Origin: Portunus trituberculatus
Lineage: Eukaryota; Arthropoda; Malacostraca; Decapoda; Portunidae
Assembly (NCBI RefSeq): GCF_017591435.1
Contig: NC_059276.1
Location: 9,060,276-9,124,275, forward strand
DNA length: 64,000 bases
Reading direction: 5' to 3'
The translations under genes were made by a program, and so were the position numbers. Below are positions 43,944 to 55,719 of the stretch, piece after piece; positions within the stretch are counted from its first letter, which is position 1, and each line of letters opens with the position of its first letter. The notes under the pieces are model-generated. The model was not told the DNA's origin, searched no databases, and saw nothing but the letters and a program-made list of their open reading frames with translations.

Positions 43944-44239
43944 TTACCCCTTCAGTACTGGTAATATTTTATCTACTAGTCTGTGTTTTTCTTCTTTTAT
44001 TTCCTTTATTTCGTGTGTAATTTTACTTTTGCCCTTCAGAGCTTTGACACGTTTTCCTATTTATTCTTTTGGTTATATTGTGATTTTTAAAGCTTCAGAA
44101 TCTTATGTTGGGATCAAACTAGTGAAGACTAAGGCCTTTTATCTTCTGACCTCCATAGACCCATCCTAACGTAAATAAAATCGTCTAATAACATTCAAAA
44201 CTCATGGTAAAAATGTGTCCCAGTACTGAAGGGGTCAAA
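43944..44239 (+). mobile_element. TTAA-flanked MITE, copy H, with duplicated left boundary
   Basis: ACCCCTTCAGTACTGG at 43946, then GCCCTTCAGAGCTTTGACACG at 44031, and a single right end CAGTACTGAAGGGGTCAA at 44221-44238. The flank word CCTTTATTT(A/C)GTGTGTA occurs at 43889 and 44003, so a 114 bp tandem duplication spans the flank/element border. The inner copy is shortened. Confidence 0.85.
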
Positions 44240-44893
44240 CTATCTAATTTCTACTAATATGTATTTCTTACTGTGTTTTATTTTTTTCATAGCGTTGATT
44301 ATTTGTTTTCTTCACGTATTGCATTGAAGATATATTGAAAACAGAATATTGGTGTTCTATGCTTCTTGCACCACCACCACCACCACCACTACCACCACCA
44401 TCACCACACACGTCTATTTAACTGTCTGGCTAAGTCCTTTATACCTTCAACACCGAACTAATCTCTCACCTCTAACCTCTAACCTTCTCTGGTGTTTCTG
44501 GCGCGTCGATTACAAACAGTTTTATTCTTGCTGTGCTCTTTCATAAACACAAGTATTTATTTACACCACCTTCACCTGCCCCGCTGCGTTCCCACGAGGA
44601 TACACGAACACTATTGGATTCACAACATTTCAATACCTAAAAACCTGCAGTGCCCCCAGCGTGTTTCTAAAAGCTACGTTTGGGCGTCATAAATTTTGTC
44701 TTAAGAGGCGCTATCAGCAAGGATGTTTATGAGTTAGAGGGCGAGGAAGCGCACCACTTAGCTCCATACACCTTGTCTAATGCAGTAATGGTCTGGCGGA
44801 GGCTGCAGCGCTGGTACCTCCGAGTGATTCTTGCCTCACGTCTCTTGATGCGTGACAAAAAGCTTCCGTTTCATCGACGAAGAAGAATGGCTG

Positions 44894-44895
<2 letters not shown>
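44240..44895. other. Spacer with short (CAC)n
   Basis: CACCAC triplets at 44369-44406. 44640-44890 is complex. The 99-codon frame at 44680-44979 ends in the next GA array and has no family I know. Confidence 0.4.
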
Positions 44896-44976
<81 letters not shown>

Positions 44977-45070
44977 TGATAAAGAATGAGACATAGAGAG
45001 ACAGAGAGACAGAGACAGAGACACAGAGACAGAGAAAAGACACAGAGAGACAGAGAATGAGACAGAGAAT

Positions 45071-45168
<98 letters not shown>

Positions 45169-45258
45169 GAGAAAGAGAGACAGACAGAGAAAGAGAGAGA
45201 AAGAGAAAGAAAGACAGAGAGACAGAGACAGAGAGAGAGACACACAGAGAGAGAGAGA
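44896..45258. repeat. (GA)n with GACA-variant interior
   Basis: Pure GA at 44896-44973 and 45077-45160. Between and after, to 45258, are GAGACAGA-type variants. It looks like one long array decayed by A/C substitutions. Confidence 0.95.
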
Positions 45259-45800
45259 AAAAAAACAGACTCATACTTCTCCGGCAGTTTTCCTCGCTAA
45301 AGGATCATTATGTAATACGTCATCTAAATCTCCCATAATTACCCACTACCACCTTTGATCCTCCATTCCGTGTTTTGCGAGGGAGACTTAAAACGAGACC
45401 CTCTTTAGCCGCACCAGGAGACAGACACCATAACAACTACTTCTTTTTGCTCCACCTCCTCAATTTCTTACTTCTTGAGACTACGACCTACCTTGTGACC
45501 TTTGACCCTCCCTCGGGCAAGTCCTGTGACCTCACGTGCTGGGAGGGACAGAGAAAGAGGGGAGGGGGTAGATAAAGGCGGCTGGAGGGCGTGTGGGAGG
45601 TGAGGACACTGCGGGAAAAGGCGCAGGAACAAAAGAACAAGGGAAAGTAGCAAAGTGAGGAGATTTATGGGGAGATACCATTCAGTGGAGGAGACACACG
45701 CGGCACGAGGAGAATATGCCACAAGAAGGAGGATGAAAAGCACTCCCCGTACCAAGAAAGGCGGACGAAACAGAAGAAAAGGAGGTAAAAGGGAAGGGAA
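45259..45800. other. Spacer, nothing recognised
   Basis: Complex to 45530, then G/A-rich. Small K/R-rich frame at 45655-45849 without family match. Confidence 0.4.
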
Positions 45801-46070
45801 AGCAGTAGTAGTTAGTGCCAAGATCACGAAGAAGTGCAGGAAATTATAAAAAGAAGCGTTTATATCAAGAGCACCACAGATAAAGCTGAAGGAAAGATGG
45901 AGAAAGGGAATTAAACGAGGAAGAAGTCAGGAAAAGGGAGGAGAAAGCAGTAGTAGTTAGAGGAAGTGCAGGAAATGATAAAAGAAAGCGCTTAAATCAA
46001 GAAGAGCGAAGATAAAACTGAAGGGAAGATGGAGAGAAGGGAAGATTATATGAGGAAAGAGTCATTGCCA
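45801..46070. repeat. 145 bp tandem duplication
   Basis: AGCAGTAGTAGTTAG at 45801 and 45946. Both continue GAAGTGCAGGAAAT(T/G)ATAAAA, AAGCG(T/C)TTA(T/A)ATCAAGA and AAGCTGAAGGAAAGATGG or its equivalent. Confidence 0.92.
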
Positions 46071-46480
46071 CTAATTTATCCCTAGAAAGCTTAGTCATTA
46101 CATCAAAGAGAATCACCAAATAAGTTAGAGAGAGAGACGAGAAGAGAAGAGATTAGAAGCAAGAAGTAAGACATGGGAAGTTTATATGAAGTTTATATGA
46201 CTGTATTATAAAGAAGACACTCTGGAATGGAGATGAGAAGGAGATAGGAGAATTGAGGTGAAGGATACACTGAAGAATGTGTCATATATATAAAGGACAC
46301 ATTGTGGTTTACGTAGAACACAAAGAAGAGTGATATCTAAAGAGAATAAACGATAAAAAGAAAAAAATGGATATTCCCGTGACAATAGTTGAAAAATTTA
46401 ATAAAGTAGATCTCTTAGAAAGTTCAGAAGGACAAACTGTACAATATAAAAATAGAAATAATAAAACAAAGGCACTGAAT
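46071..46480. other. A-rich spacer
   Basis: Short direct repeat GTTTATATGAAGTTTATATGA near 46180. No gene. Confidence 0.4.
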
Positions 46481-46700
46481 ATACAAGGAACTCAAAACAA
46501 GAGACAATGGAAGAAAAAATAAACTGAAAAACAAAAATTCATACCAAAAAAATGTAAAATGAGAAAAACAGACAAGAAAATTCAGGACAAACGATAAAAG
46601 AAATCAAACAGACACTCGATACACAAGGAACTCAAAACAAGAGACAATGGAAAAAAAAACAATGAAAAACAAAAAATAAAAAAATAAAATGATAAAAACA
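46481..46700. repeat. 140 bp duplication in A-rich DNA
   Basis: ACAAGGAACTCAAAACAAG.. with CTCAAAACAA at 46491 and 46631. Both continue GAGACAATGGAA and CTGAAAAACAAAAA or its equivalent. Confidence 0.85.
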
Positions 46701-46829
46701 AGGAAAAAAACGAGTAGAGGGTTCAAGAAACTTCACTTCTTAAGATGTACCAAGTGATACAAAAAAAAGGATGAACAAAAGGAGAAAAAAAAGTGGAGCA
46801 AGGATAGTCTTTTACAAAACAGTTTATAA

Positions 46830-46995
46830 CAGTAAAGGAGGAGGAGGAGGAGGAAGAGGAGGAGGAGGAGGAGGAGGAGGAGGAGGAGGAGGAGGAGGAG
46901 GAGGAGGAGGAGGAGGAGGAGGAGGAGGAGGAGGAGGAGGAGGAGGAGGAGGAGGAGGAGGAGGAGGAGGAGAAGGAGGAGGAGGTGGAGGAGGT
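46830..46995. repeat. (GGA)n microsatellite, longest trinucleotide array
   Basis: About 166 bp, with a few GAA, GTA and GTG changes at the edges. Confidence 0.98.
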
Positions 46996-47088
46996 AGAGG
47001 GCGGGTCTTGAAACTAAGATAAAGAGTTCATTTTTCACAATACTCTGTCACATTTCTCCCTAAAGCAAATACTGTTACCCTTTATGTT

Positions 47089-47090
<2 letters not shown>

Positions 47091-47127
<37 letters not shown>
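47091..47127. repeat. (CT)n microsatellite
   Basis: About 37 bp. Confidence 0.96.
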
Positions 47128-47130
<3 letters not shown>

Positions 47131-47823
47131 ATACGTCAAAGCAACACTCTCTACACCCACTAGTTTTTCACAACACCTTTCCTCAACACCTTCAAATTCT
47201 CCTCGTTATCTTTCAAGCAACATTATATTTCCCTTTGCTTTTCGCTGACATGCAAAGATATATCCTATTTTACACCTGACAAATTCACCTGCTTGTTTGC
47301 CTGACCTCTTTTCTATCTTACTCTCCTCTTAAAGTTACCTGTCTGACACTAGTTTTGTTTTTCACCACCAAAAATTTCACAGTTCAGGTCTTTGGTGCGT
47401 GCTTGTGTTTTCTCCCTCGTCTGACTCTACTCTTTCCAAAGGCAGGATGGTGAAAATATATTAGACAACGGCCTTCACTTCGCACTTTAATATCAATACA
47501 AATCCTCGCAAATCCGGCAATAAATTCTGGCAAAACCTTGGAAGCGTGGGGAGGTGAAGGTAAAAACACAGGTAAACTAAGGTGAGTCTCGCGGTTACCT
47601 GTATGCGAGACACGCGTGGCTTTTAGTGCAAATAATACGAAAGATCAAGCCGATATTTCAGTGTAGGAAGTGAGAGAGGAGAGGGAGGAGGACGTGGAGT
47701 CTAACAAAATGTGACGTGTTGTCTCTCTCCACGTCAGAGGAAATGATAAGCTGCTACAATGCTCGCTTCCCATTTTCATTCGACACGGGAATTGTGACTG
47801 TACTGTATGTCGTGTGTTTGGAA

Positions 47824-47827
<4 letters not shown>
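47128..47827. other. Spacer, nothing recognised
   Basis: Complex sequence without repeat copies. Confidence 0.4.

Positions 47828-47876
<49 letters not shown>
47828..47876. repeat. (CT)n microsatellite
   Basis: About 49 bp. Confidence 0.97.
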
Positions 47877-47879
<3 letters not shown>

Positions 47880-48282
47880 CAACACGGCTAAGACAATGCT
47901 GAGCCTCCCAACGCAAACACACAAGCATTTCATCCTTGCTTGCTCTCTGACATTTGCCTGTTAACCCAAATTTAATATACACCAACCAACATTTGCTCCT
48001 CTGACCAAACTCTCCCGGGCACGAAAAATATGGTAACAGTGACAAGTCTTCTTCGTGCCCTCTTGTCCTTCCTCCTCCTCCTCCTCCTCCTCCATCTCCT
48101 CGTGGCTCGGTCTCATGTCTAGTGTGGAAAATAAATACAGGTAATTATTTATCTCTCCTACCTGTCTTCTCTCATTAACCTCAAAGACTCACCAAGGCAC
48201 GTGAAATCTGAACACAGACTAGCACGTTACTATGCACGAGTCCTGTAGTTGTGCTAATTTGTATCAAGGCACCTGTATCGAC
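47877..48282. other. Spacer with short (TCC)n
   Basis: (CTC)n at 48069-48092. Otherwise complex, nothing recognised. Confidence 0.4.
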
Positions 48283-48287
48283 TCCCT

Positions 48288-48354
<67 letters not shown>
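48283..48354. repeat. (CT)n with CCCTCT leader
   Basis: Three CCCTCT hexamers, then about 55 bp of pure CT. Confidence 0.97.
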
Positions 48355-48356
<2 letters not shown>

Positions 48357-48611
48357 AACCTGGGAAGAAAAATAAGAGAACAGATAATCATGACATTTTC
48401 TTTAACTCCTCGACATTCAGGAGACAAATGTGCGCCGCGCAAAGTCACCTGTGAATTATTCGCCTTAATAAGCTGACCAGGTGACAAGGGTTATTTTCCA
48501 TTAATTAACCTGACTCGACACCTGAAGACAAATTGAGTATAAGGAAGGACCCCAAAAATACTGCAAAGTTCTCACAGACGGAAAAGAATCAAAAGAGAGA
48601 GCTAGAGCAAG

Positions 48612-48614
<3 letters not shown>
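48355..48614. other. Spacer, nothing recognised
   Basis: Complex, with CACCTG words at 48447 and 48518. Confidence 0.4.

Positions 48615-48668
<54 letters not shown>
48615..48668. repeat. (GA)n microsatellite
   Basis: About 54 bp. Confidence 0.97.
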
Positions 48669-48669
<1 letters not shown>

Positions 48670-48768
48670 GTTATCTTAATTCTAATCAGGATAGTCAGGA
48701 AACAGGAGACGGAAAAAGAAGAGGATACATAAAACAGAATCAAGAAAAGATTAAAAGCCACAACACAC

Positions 48769-48769
<1 letters not shown>

Positions 48770-48811
<42 letters not shown>
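48770..48811. repeat. (CA)n microsatellite
   Basis: About 41 bp. Confidence 0.97.
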
Positions 48812-48814
<3 letters not shown>

Positions 48815-49245
48815 ATTACCTTCAAATTACATCACCAATTACCTGGTTTATGAATCACCTGTGCTCGCGGACGAATGAGGGAGCGAGGCGAGGGAGGATG
48901 ATGAAGGAGGAGGAAGGAGAGAAGGAGAGGAGACAAAGGTGATGAAGGAGATAGAAGTGAATAAGAAAAGGAAGTATTTACCTTTAACTCATTATTATAA
49001 CCTTTTCTTAATACTTATTTCTGAAAGTGATTTAAAGTAAGTCTAAACTTCAAATTATATCAAATGATGGAGTTAACATTTGAAGGAAGAAATATGTCAT
49101 GAATTATAAGGAGAAACTATGCCTTGCTACAATATTTCTCTTATCTCTCTTGCTTTTCTCTCCTCGTTGCTTGTTGCCTTATTGCCGCCATTAAGTGACA
49201 TCCTCTTAACTCATCACAGACACAAATGAACCACAAGACAAATGA
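48812..49245. other. Spacer, nothing recognised
   Basis: Purine-rich 48870-48970, otherwise AT-leaning. Confidence 0.4.
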
Positions 49246-49458
49246 TTAACCCCTTCAGTACCATGCCGCGTTCCCTTATTCATTCTGCTAACTATTTGAT
49301 GATTTTATACAGCTTCAGAAACTTATGTGGTGGATTAAAATAGCGAAGACTCTGCCATTAATCTTCTTACCACCATAGACCGTTCCTAATGTCAATGAAA
49401 TCGTCTCATCACACCCAAAGCTCAAGATAAAAATGCGCCCCATTACTGAAGGGGCTAA
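49246..49458 (+). mobile_element. TTAA-flanked MITE, copy I
   Basis: TTAACCCCTTCAGTACCATG to ATTACTGAAGGGGCTAA, 213 bp. The right TTAA is mutated to CTAA. Interior TTATACAGCTTCAGAAACTT and AATGAAATCGTCTCATCAC. Confidence 0.93.
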
Positions 49459-49940
49459 GAACACTTTCATCAAGGTGGCATTGATAATTGATGGACGGAG
49501 AGCAGATACAAGAAAAAAAGAGGAAGCGGAGATCAACTATTTGGGTTCCTGCCAGCACCTTTACCTGCCCTAACCCTTCACCTGCTCAGGGAAGGAGGAG
49601 GAGCTACCAAAAAAATACAATTAACCTCAATTTTCCGCTTGGATTCGTGGCTAAAATTACAGACCAAGTTATCGACGCGCCAATATCAGCATCGAGGAAG
49701 AGAAGAAGAAGAAGGAGGAGGAGGAGGAGGGAAGAGTAGGGTCTGTTCTCAGGAGGAAGAACTGGAGTGGAGTGAAGTGGAGTGCCTGGAGTGGATGAGT
49801 CACGCTGCTCCAACTCGTGTGTGTCTTCGTGACTGGAGCGAAACGTCTTTATTAAGCCTGATCGGGGAACACAGCTCAGTCCATCCTTGTCCACGATGAC
49901 CCAAGATGCACCTGCGGCCTGTCACAACGCCAGCCCGTGA
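49459..49940. other. Spacer with GAG/GAA tract
   Basis: GAAGAAGAAGGAGGAGG at 49697-49732, then GGAGTGGAGTG words at 49760-49795. No exon recognised. Confidence 0.4.
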
Positions 49941-50019
49941 CCTAACCTCCCCTAACCTCCCCTCACCTCCCCTGAACCTCCCCTGAACTTCCCCTGACCT
50001 GCCCTGACTTCCCCAGTCC
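49941..50019. repeat. Minisatellite, 7-8 units of 10-11 bp
   Basis: CCTAACCTCC-type units, later CCTGAACCTCC and CCTGACTTCC. Confidence 0.9.
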
Positions 50020-50301
50020 CCACGCCGCCTCAGGATCCCCCGCGCACTCCTCCCGGCACGTTTGAGGTGTTGTAGGCTTGAAGATTCGTGTTTTTCCTCC
50101 GTCTGTAAAGGTTCGCGTGAGATGAGGGGAGTGGGAGGGGGAGGAGGAAAGAAAGAGAGAGTGTGAAAGAGGGAGAGGAAGGAAAGGCAGTGTTTCATAA
50201 CCCCAAGAGTGAAGAGTAAAAATAAAACACTTGTCTCGTCTTCCTTCCTTCTTTATTTTCCCTCTCTCTCTCTCTCGTCCACCTGAACATTCACCCTTTC
50301 C
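50020..50301. other. Spacer, nothing recognised
   Basis: Complex, then G/A-rich. Short CT run 50261-50276. Confidence 0.4.
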
Positions 50302-50336
50302 TCCTCCTCCTCCTCCTCCTCCTCCTCCTCCTCCTC
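50302..50336. repeat. (CTC)n microsatellite
   Basis: About 12 units. Confidence 0.96.
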
Positions 50337-50919
50337 TGTTGTATTTCACTTTCCCGTCTTTTTTAACCTCGGCGGAGTGTTTTAGGCGGCTCCAGAGTGA
50401 CATTGCTGCTACAAGTCCACTCTGAGGGTTTACACACGGCTCTGCTTGCTCGCCGGGTGTGGAAAATAAGCAAAAGCAGAATCGGATAGTTTGCACACTG
50501 TAAAGTTAAATAGAAATGTGCTGGTGATGAGAATTAAGGCGTAAATTAAAATCATTAGTGGAGTCTATGTCTTATTCATTTACCTGTTATTTCATTTTTA
50601 TTCACGTTATTGTTTATTTACTTTTGTTTATTTTCTTCACTTCTTGTAGGTTTTGTGTTCCCTGGAGAGACTCTGTACTAACATTAATGTGTTTGCAGTA
50701 CCGAGAAACTTGCCACTTCACTAATAAACACACTGGCAGTCATTTCTATGCATTGGGGACTTGGGTTAAGGTGAGTTCCGCTTATCAGCATTACTTACAG
50801 GTGTGCTGGAGTGAGAAGTAGAAGGGATGGAAGCTTTACAGTGATGGCAAATTGAGACACAAGAAAAGAAGAAGAATGTGACAAGAAGAGAGATGAAGTA
50901 ATTGACGTGCATGAAAGTA
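50337..50919. other. Spacer, nothing recognised
   Basis: Complex. An 87-codon + strand frame (50558-50821) has a hydrophobic start but no family I know. Confidence 0.35.
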
Positions 50920-51665
50920 CAATTTATAAACAAACCTTAGAAAAATAACCAAATACATAATAATGAAATACAGAAGGAATTATCTTACAAGAATTTAAGG
51001 AAGATAAAATAAAAAAAGGAAAAATATAAGAAAACCACATAAACAGTAATAACAACAATAAATCTAAACAAATACCTTAAAACCACATCACGCGGTAGCA
51101 AATCATCACAGTAACATCACATCGGAAAATAACCAAATGCATAATGAAAAAAAATATAAAACTAACTCCTAAACTGGCTGAAACTTACGGAAATCAAATA
51201 AAACAAGAAAATTATTATAAACAAGCCACATAAACAATAACACACTAGAATACCTCAACATATACCCCAAAAATCACATAATATGGTAACACATCAACCA
51301 GAAACACCCAAAAGTGACCCACAAACAAGAGCAGGCAATTAACACCGAACTTAATGAAAAAATAAAGAAAGGGAGAAAAATTTACAAACAAAGTACTACA
51401 TAAGCAATAATAACAACGAGATCACTCAACAGATACCAAAAAAAATCACAAAACACGGTAACACATCAACCAGAAAATCCCAAATTGACCCACAAACACG
51501 GGCGAACTTACGAAAAATTAAATAAAAATGAATAACGAATGAAGCACATAAGCAATAACAACAATAACATCCCTCAACAAATACCCAAAAATCACAAAAC
51601 AGGGTAACACATCACACTGAAAACCCCAAAAGTGACCCACAAACACGGGCAGGCAAGTAACAGCG
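50920..51665. repeat. Tandem array of four shrinking units (191, 170, 148 bp)
   Basis: (C)CACATAA(A/G)CA(A/G)TAA at 51035, 51226, 51396 and 51544. Units share AACA.ATA.C.CCAAAAATCACA, GGTAACACATCA and GTGACCCACAAACA. Unit length falls steadily along the array. The last three are most alike. Confidence 0.9.
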
Positions 51666-52477
51666 GCGGAGTGTCCGGGGCGCCTCAGCTCGCGCGTGAC
51701 CGGCCACTCCACACAGGGCGGCTGGGAGAGAATCCGGCGCCTCACTCTAACTTGAGGCGAAGTGCTTGCCCTGCCTAAATAAGGAGCCGAGGCAGGGAGG
51801 AGAGGTGCGGGTTGTATAGCTCTCCCTGCGGCGCAAACACTTTATTTGCCAAGTTTCATGTTACTGCCTTGGGTGGAAATTTATAATTGCTGGATAGTTT
51901 ACCTGACAGGGCTCCGGTGGTGGTGGTGAGGGTGGTGGTGGTAGTGGTCATGGAGGCTTAAGTACTGACAAGGGAGACTAAGAGCAAAGTACAAGACATT
52001 CCGAGATCCTTGAGTGTCTTTTTCTTATGTCTAAAATATGTTGAGCCTCGTCTTTGCTTTATTTACAGAACAAAGACCTAAAAATCAAAATCTTCTTAGG
52101 TATCTTCCTTTTAAAATTATTCTCTTACATATTTCCACCTTAAAGAAAAGAAATATGCAAAAACACGACCTATATTTCCCCTTGCATCTTCTCCTTATAG
52201 ATAAATACTCACCAAACCTGTCTAGTCTTCCCTCGCACCTCCTTGTAAACAGAATATGAAGCGGTACTTTCCCAACAAGCACCTCATCCAAAACAACTTC
52301 ATCCAGGCGCAGGTTTCCCTCGCCCCCAATTCGTGGAAAAACAAGAATATCCGCGAACACAATGGCGAAGGAAAAGGTTAAAAACAACACTAACACAAAG
52401 CAAAGCGGTGATGTAAGACGAGAGACCAGAGACGAGAGAGAGAGAGAGAGAGAGTATAGTCACCTCAAATCATCTCT

Positions 52478-52482
<5 letters not shown>
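51666..52482. other. Spacer with one tentative minus-strand frame
   Basis: Complex sequence with GGT triplets at 51917-51947. A 103-codon minus-strand frame (52396-52085) starts with a hydrophobic segment and is discussed under findings. I do not call it a gene. Confidence 0.4.

Positions 52483-52513
<31 letters not shown>
52483..52513. repeat. (CT)n microsatellite
   Basis: About 30 bp. A short GAGAGA run (52435-52454) lies just upstream on the same strand. Confidence 0.94.
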
Positions 52514-52516
<3 letters not shown>

Positions 52517-52571
52517 AACCTTGTCCTTACATAAACAAAGAGGGGAAACACAGAAAACCTTCCCTCTACTT

Positions 52572-52665
52572 CTCCTCCTCCTCCTCCTCCTCCTCCTCCT
52601 CCTCCTCCTCCTCCTCCTCCTCCTCCTCCTCCTCCTCCTCCTCCTCCTCCTCCTCCTCCTCCTCC
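52572..52665. repeat. (CTC)n microsatellite
   Basis: About 31 perfect units. Confidence 0.98.
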
Positions 52666-53451
52666 CACTTATTCATGAGGCAAATCCCCACGTTCTTATC
52701 AGGCTCTCCCCGACAGACGCCCTGAGTGAAACTAAATCCCCAAACCTTATTGACATTCCCTCAAGTTCCCACGCGGGCAAACTTTCCCATCCTCGCCTCA
52801 GACTCTTGGATTTGAAGCGAGGTCTCGCCAGGGCCATCAAAGAGTCTCCTGAAGGTACCTGCTCGCTGTTCTCCTGACGGTGCTCAAAGGAAAGGCGTGG
52901 AGAGGAGAGGAAGTGATGTGAGGTGAGGAATAAGTGGTGTAAGGAAAAAAATAAATGAGATGTGAGAAATGACAGGGAAATGAACTAACTGGAGATAAAT
53001 GATGTGGATAGGTAAAAAGCGAAAGAATAATGAACTGACGTGAATGGAGGAATGGAAGATTAAAGAAGTTATAAAAGAGGAGAGGAAAAGAGAGAGATGA
53101 AAGACGAGTAAAGAGGAGAGTAGGAAGCAAGTAGGAATAAAAAAGATGACACAAATGAAGGAATAGAATACAAGATTACATGATAAAGAGAGAGGGAAAG
53201 GGAGAAGAGGTGAGAGGTGTGAGCAGCAACGAGAGGAAAACTAGAGGAAGTGACATAAATGGAGGAAAAAGGAGATAAAGTAATGTGATAAAAGAAGAGA
53301 TAAGAGAAGTTGAAGGAGAGCAAGAAGGAAAAGAAACATAAAAAGGGATAAAGACGCTACGAATTTTGAACTAAATGTAATAAAAGAGAAAATTCACCAG
53401 TACATTGAAATTTTAAGATGTGAAGCAGGAGAAGAGTAGCCTGGAGGAACA
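52666..53451. other. Spacer, purine-rich from 52890
   Basis: Repeated GAGATAA, GTGAGG and GGAGGAA words suggest old local duplication, but no clear unit. Opposite-strand frames are S/L/F-rich artefacts. Confidence 0.4.
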
Positions 53452-53467
53452 CACACACACACACACA

Positions 53468-53548
<81 letters not shown>
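53452..53548. repeat. Compound (CA)n - (CT)n
   Basis: CA 53452-53469, one T, then CT 53471-53548. Confidence 0.97.
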
Positions 53549-53552
<4 letters not shown>

Positions 53553-53652
53553 GTAAAGCGGCGCCTTATGAGGGAAGTAACTAGACAGCTGGAAAAAAAA
53601 TAAAGAAAAAGGAACAAAAAATATCCAGTGATGACTAAGACAGGAAAACTCT

Positions 53653-53654
<2 letters not shown>

Positions 53655-53688
<34 letters not shown>
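53655..53688. repeat. (CT)n microsatellite
   Basis: About 34 bp. Confidence 0.96.
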
Positions 53689-53692
<4 letters not shown>

Positions 53693-54404
53693 CAATTACC
53701 TGTACAAATCACCTTTATTTCGCACCTGCAGTTGGAAAGAAGGTAAGCTGAACGCAGGGTAAAGGAAACACGCCTTTACACATTCCCTCCTGCAGGCTAC
53801 GGACGAAGAGACAGCCTAAGGAACATACGACGAAGATACGGCTAGATATACGAGGAGATCCGACGTTAGAGATAAGCAGCACTTCCCTCTTGACCTTCTA
53901 AGTGTTGTTCATTTTTCAAACAGGAAGCTTATGACCGCAGTGACAGGAGTAAGTATATAGGAAATTATTATGCTCTTCCCGTGCTTCGTCATCCCGTGCA
54001 CAGCCACTGACAAAAATTATATGTTTGTGTGCGTTGAACATGTCCTCCGCCTTAACGATAAATCATTCTGCAAGCTCGAAGGTGGTGCGGGTGGTGGTGG
54101 TGGTGGTGGTGGTGTTACGTAAACCTTTTATATTCGAGTATGCTTTTGATTTTAATATTTTTAAGGTAAACGATAATAGGATTCGATCGTTCTTCATGTT
54201 GTCCAATAGTTTCCAGGTGCCTTTGAATACCAGAGACTCAGTATCCACCTGATCTTACCTTACATCCATTTCTGTGACTCTGAGTGGATTGGGTGCAGGT
54301 GGATGTGTGTGCAGGTGCCAGGTGAGGTGTGGATGTAAATAACAGTGAAGTTTGAAGTATAAAATCAATGCAGTGAAAATGTGAAAACGATAATAATGTG
54401 TAAA
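53689..54404. other. Spacer with (GGT)n
   Basis: (GGT)n-type tract at 54081-54113. CAGGTG cluster at 54296-54326. No exon recognised. Confidence 0.4.
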
Positions 54405-54601
54405 TTAACCCCTTCAGTACCATGCCGCCTTTTCATATTCATTCTGGTTATTATTTGGTGATTTTAATACAGCTTCAGAAACTTATGTTAGGATTAAAAC
54501 AGTAAAGACTCTGGCCATTAATCTTTTAACCTCCATAGACCCTTCCTAATGTAAATAAAATCGTCTAATCATACCCAAAAATATTGGTAAAAAGAGGTTA
54601 A
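54405..54601 (+). mobile_element. TTAA-flanked MITE, copy J
   Basis: TTAACCCCTTCAGTACCATG at the left. The right end is GGTAAAAAGAGGTTAA, lacking about 17 bp of the terminal repeat but keeping the final TTAA. Confidence 0.9.
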
Positions 54602-55006
54602 AAGGATACACAAGAATATGATATGGTAAGGTATGGATGGTGTATATGAAAATTAAATGCGGAGAGAGATCAGAAAAGATGAAGCAGAGGGCAAGGTGTG
54701 GTAGAGTGGATGACCAGTTCAGGAATGCAGAAAGTTCTTTAAAGTGAAATTGATCCTCGAGTTTCAGTGAATGTTATGTAGTGTTTCTTTGAGTAAATTT
54801 GTTCTCCCTTCATGTTCATTAAAGCAAAACTGTTCATCTTTTATTTTCCTTGAAGTTGAATCAATCTTCCTTCGTGTTCCTTCAGGTCAAGCGGCTCACG
54901 ATTCGTCTTTCCTGGAGTAAGATTCTATTTTCTTCATCTTCTCACCAGTAAAAAATATCAATCTTAGTTTAAACCTGTATCAGCGAAGTTGTTAATCCGT
55001 GTTCCT
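54602..55006. other. Spacer, nothing recognised
   Basis: Several near-repeats of (T)GTTC(A/C)TT(A/T)AAG words spaced 40-60 bp apart (54800-54890). Too degenerate to call. Confidence 0.35.
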
Positions 55007-55219
55007 TTAACTCCTTCAGTACCATGATGTGTTTCCATTATTCATTTTGCTTACTATTTGGTGATTTCATACAGCTTCAGAAACTTTAGGGGGCGTTAAA
55101 ACAGTGAAGATTTTAGCCATTTATCTTCTGATCTCCATAGACTCTTCCTGATGTCAATGAAATCGTCTATTGATACCTAAAACTCGAGATAAAAATGTGT
55201 CCCAGTACTAAAGAAAATT
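55007..55219 (+). mobile_element. TTAA-flanked MITE, copy K
   Basis: TTAACTCCTTCAGTACCATG to GTCCCAGTACTAAAGAAAATTA. The right TIR is mutated. Same orientation as copy J, 406 bp away. Confidence 0.9.
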
Positions 55220-55611
55220 ACGTAAAACTGTTCATCTCACCCCTTCATGTCAAACCACTCCTGGCGTTCCTTGGAGTGTGGAGTGTCAAAGGTCAGTTTT
55301 CATCCCCGTGGAGTTCTCACAGCCCGTCACGGAGTCTTTCGGCCGGAGTGGATAATGGTGGGGATGTCTCACTGACTATTTTTCTGGCGTGAAATACTGA
55401 CAGCGACAAATAAGGGCGGGGGACAAAATAATGTCATCAAGTTAGGCAATGCAACAGAATATTCGCGTAGTCTTAGATTTACGTGAGGCATAATGTAAGA
55501 GGAATTGCTGACCCGTGAATAGATAGACTGCCTTGCAAGTGATAATTTAAAAGACAGAAAGACGATAAAGTAAGAATAGAAAATACGTATGAGGAAAATA
55601 CTAACTTTTAC
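55220..55611. other. Spacer, nothing recognised
   Basis: Complex sequence. Confidence 0.4.
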
Positions 55612-55641
55612 ACACACACGCACACACACACGCACACACAG

Positions 55642-55716
<75 letters not shown>
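55612..55716. repeat. (CA)n microsatellite with CACG variants
   Basis: Variant ACACGCACAC units to 55648, then pure CA to 55715. Confidence 0.97.
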
Positions 55717-55719
<3 letters not shown>

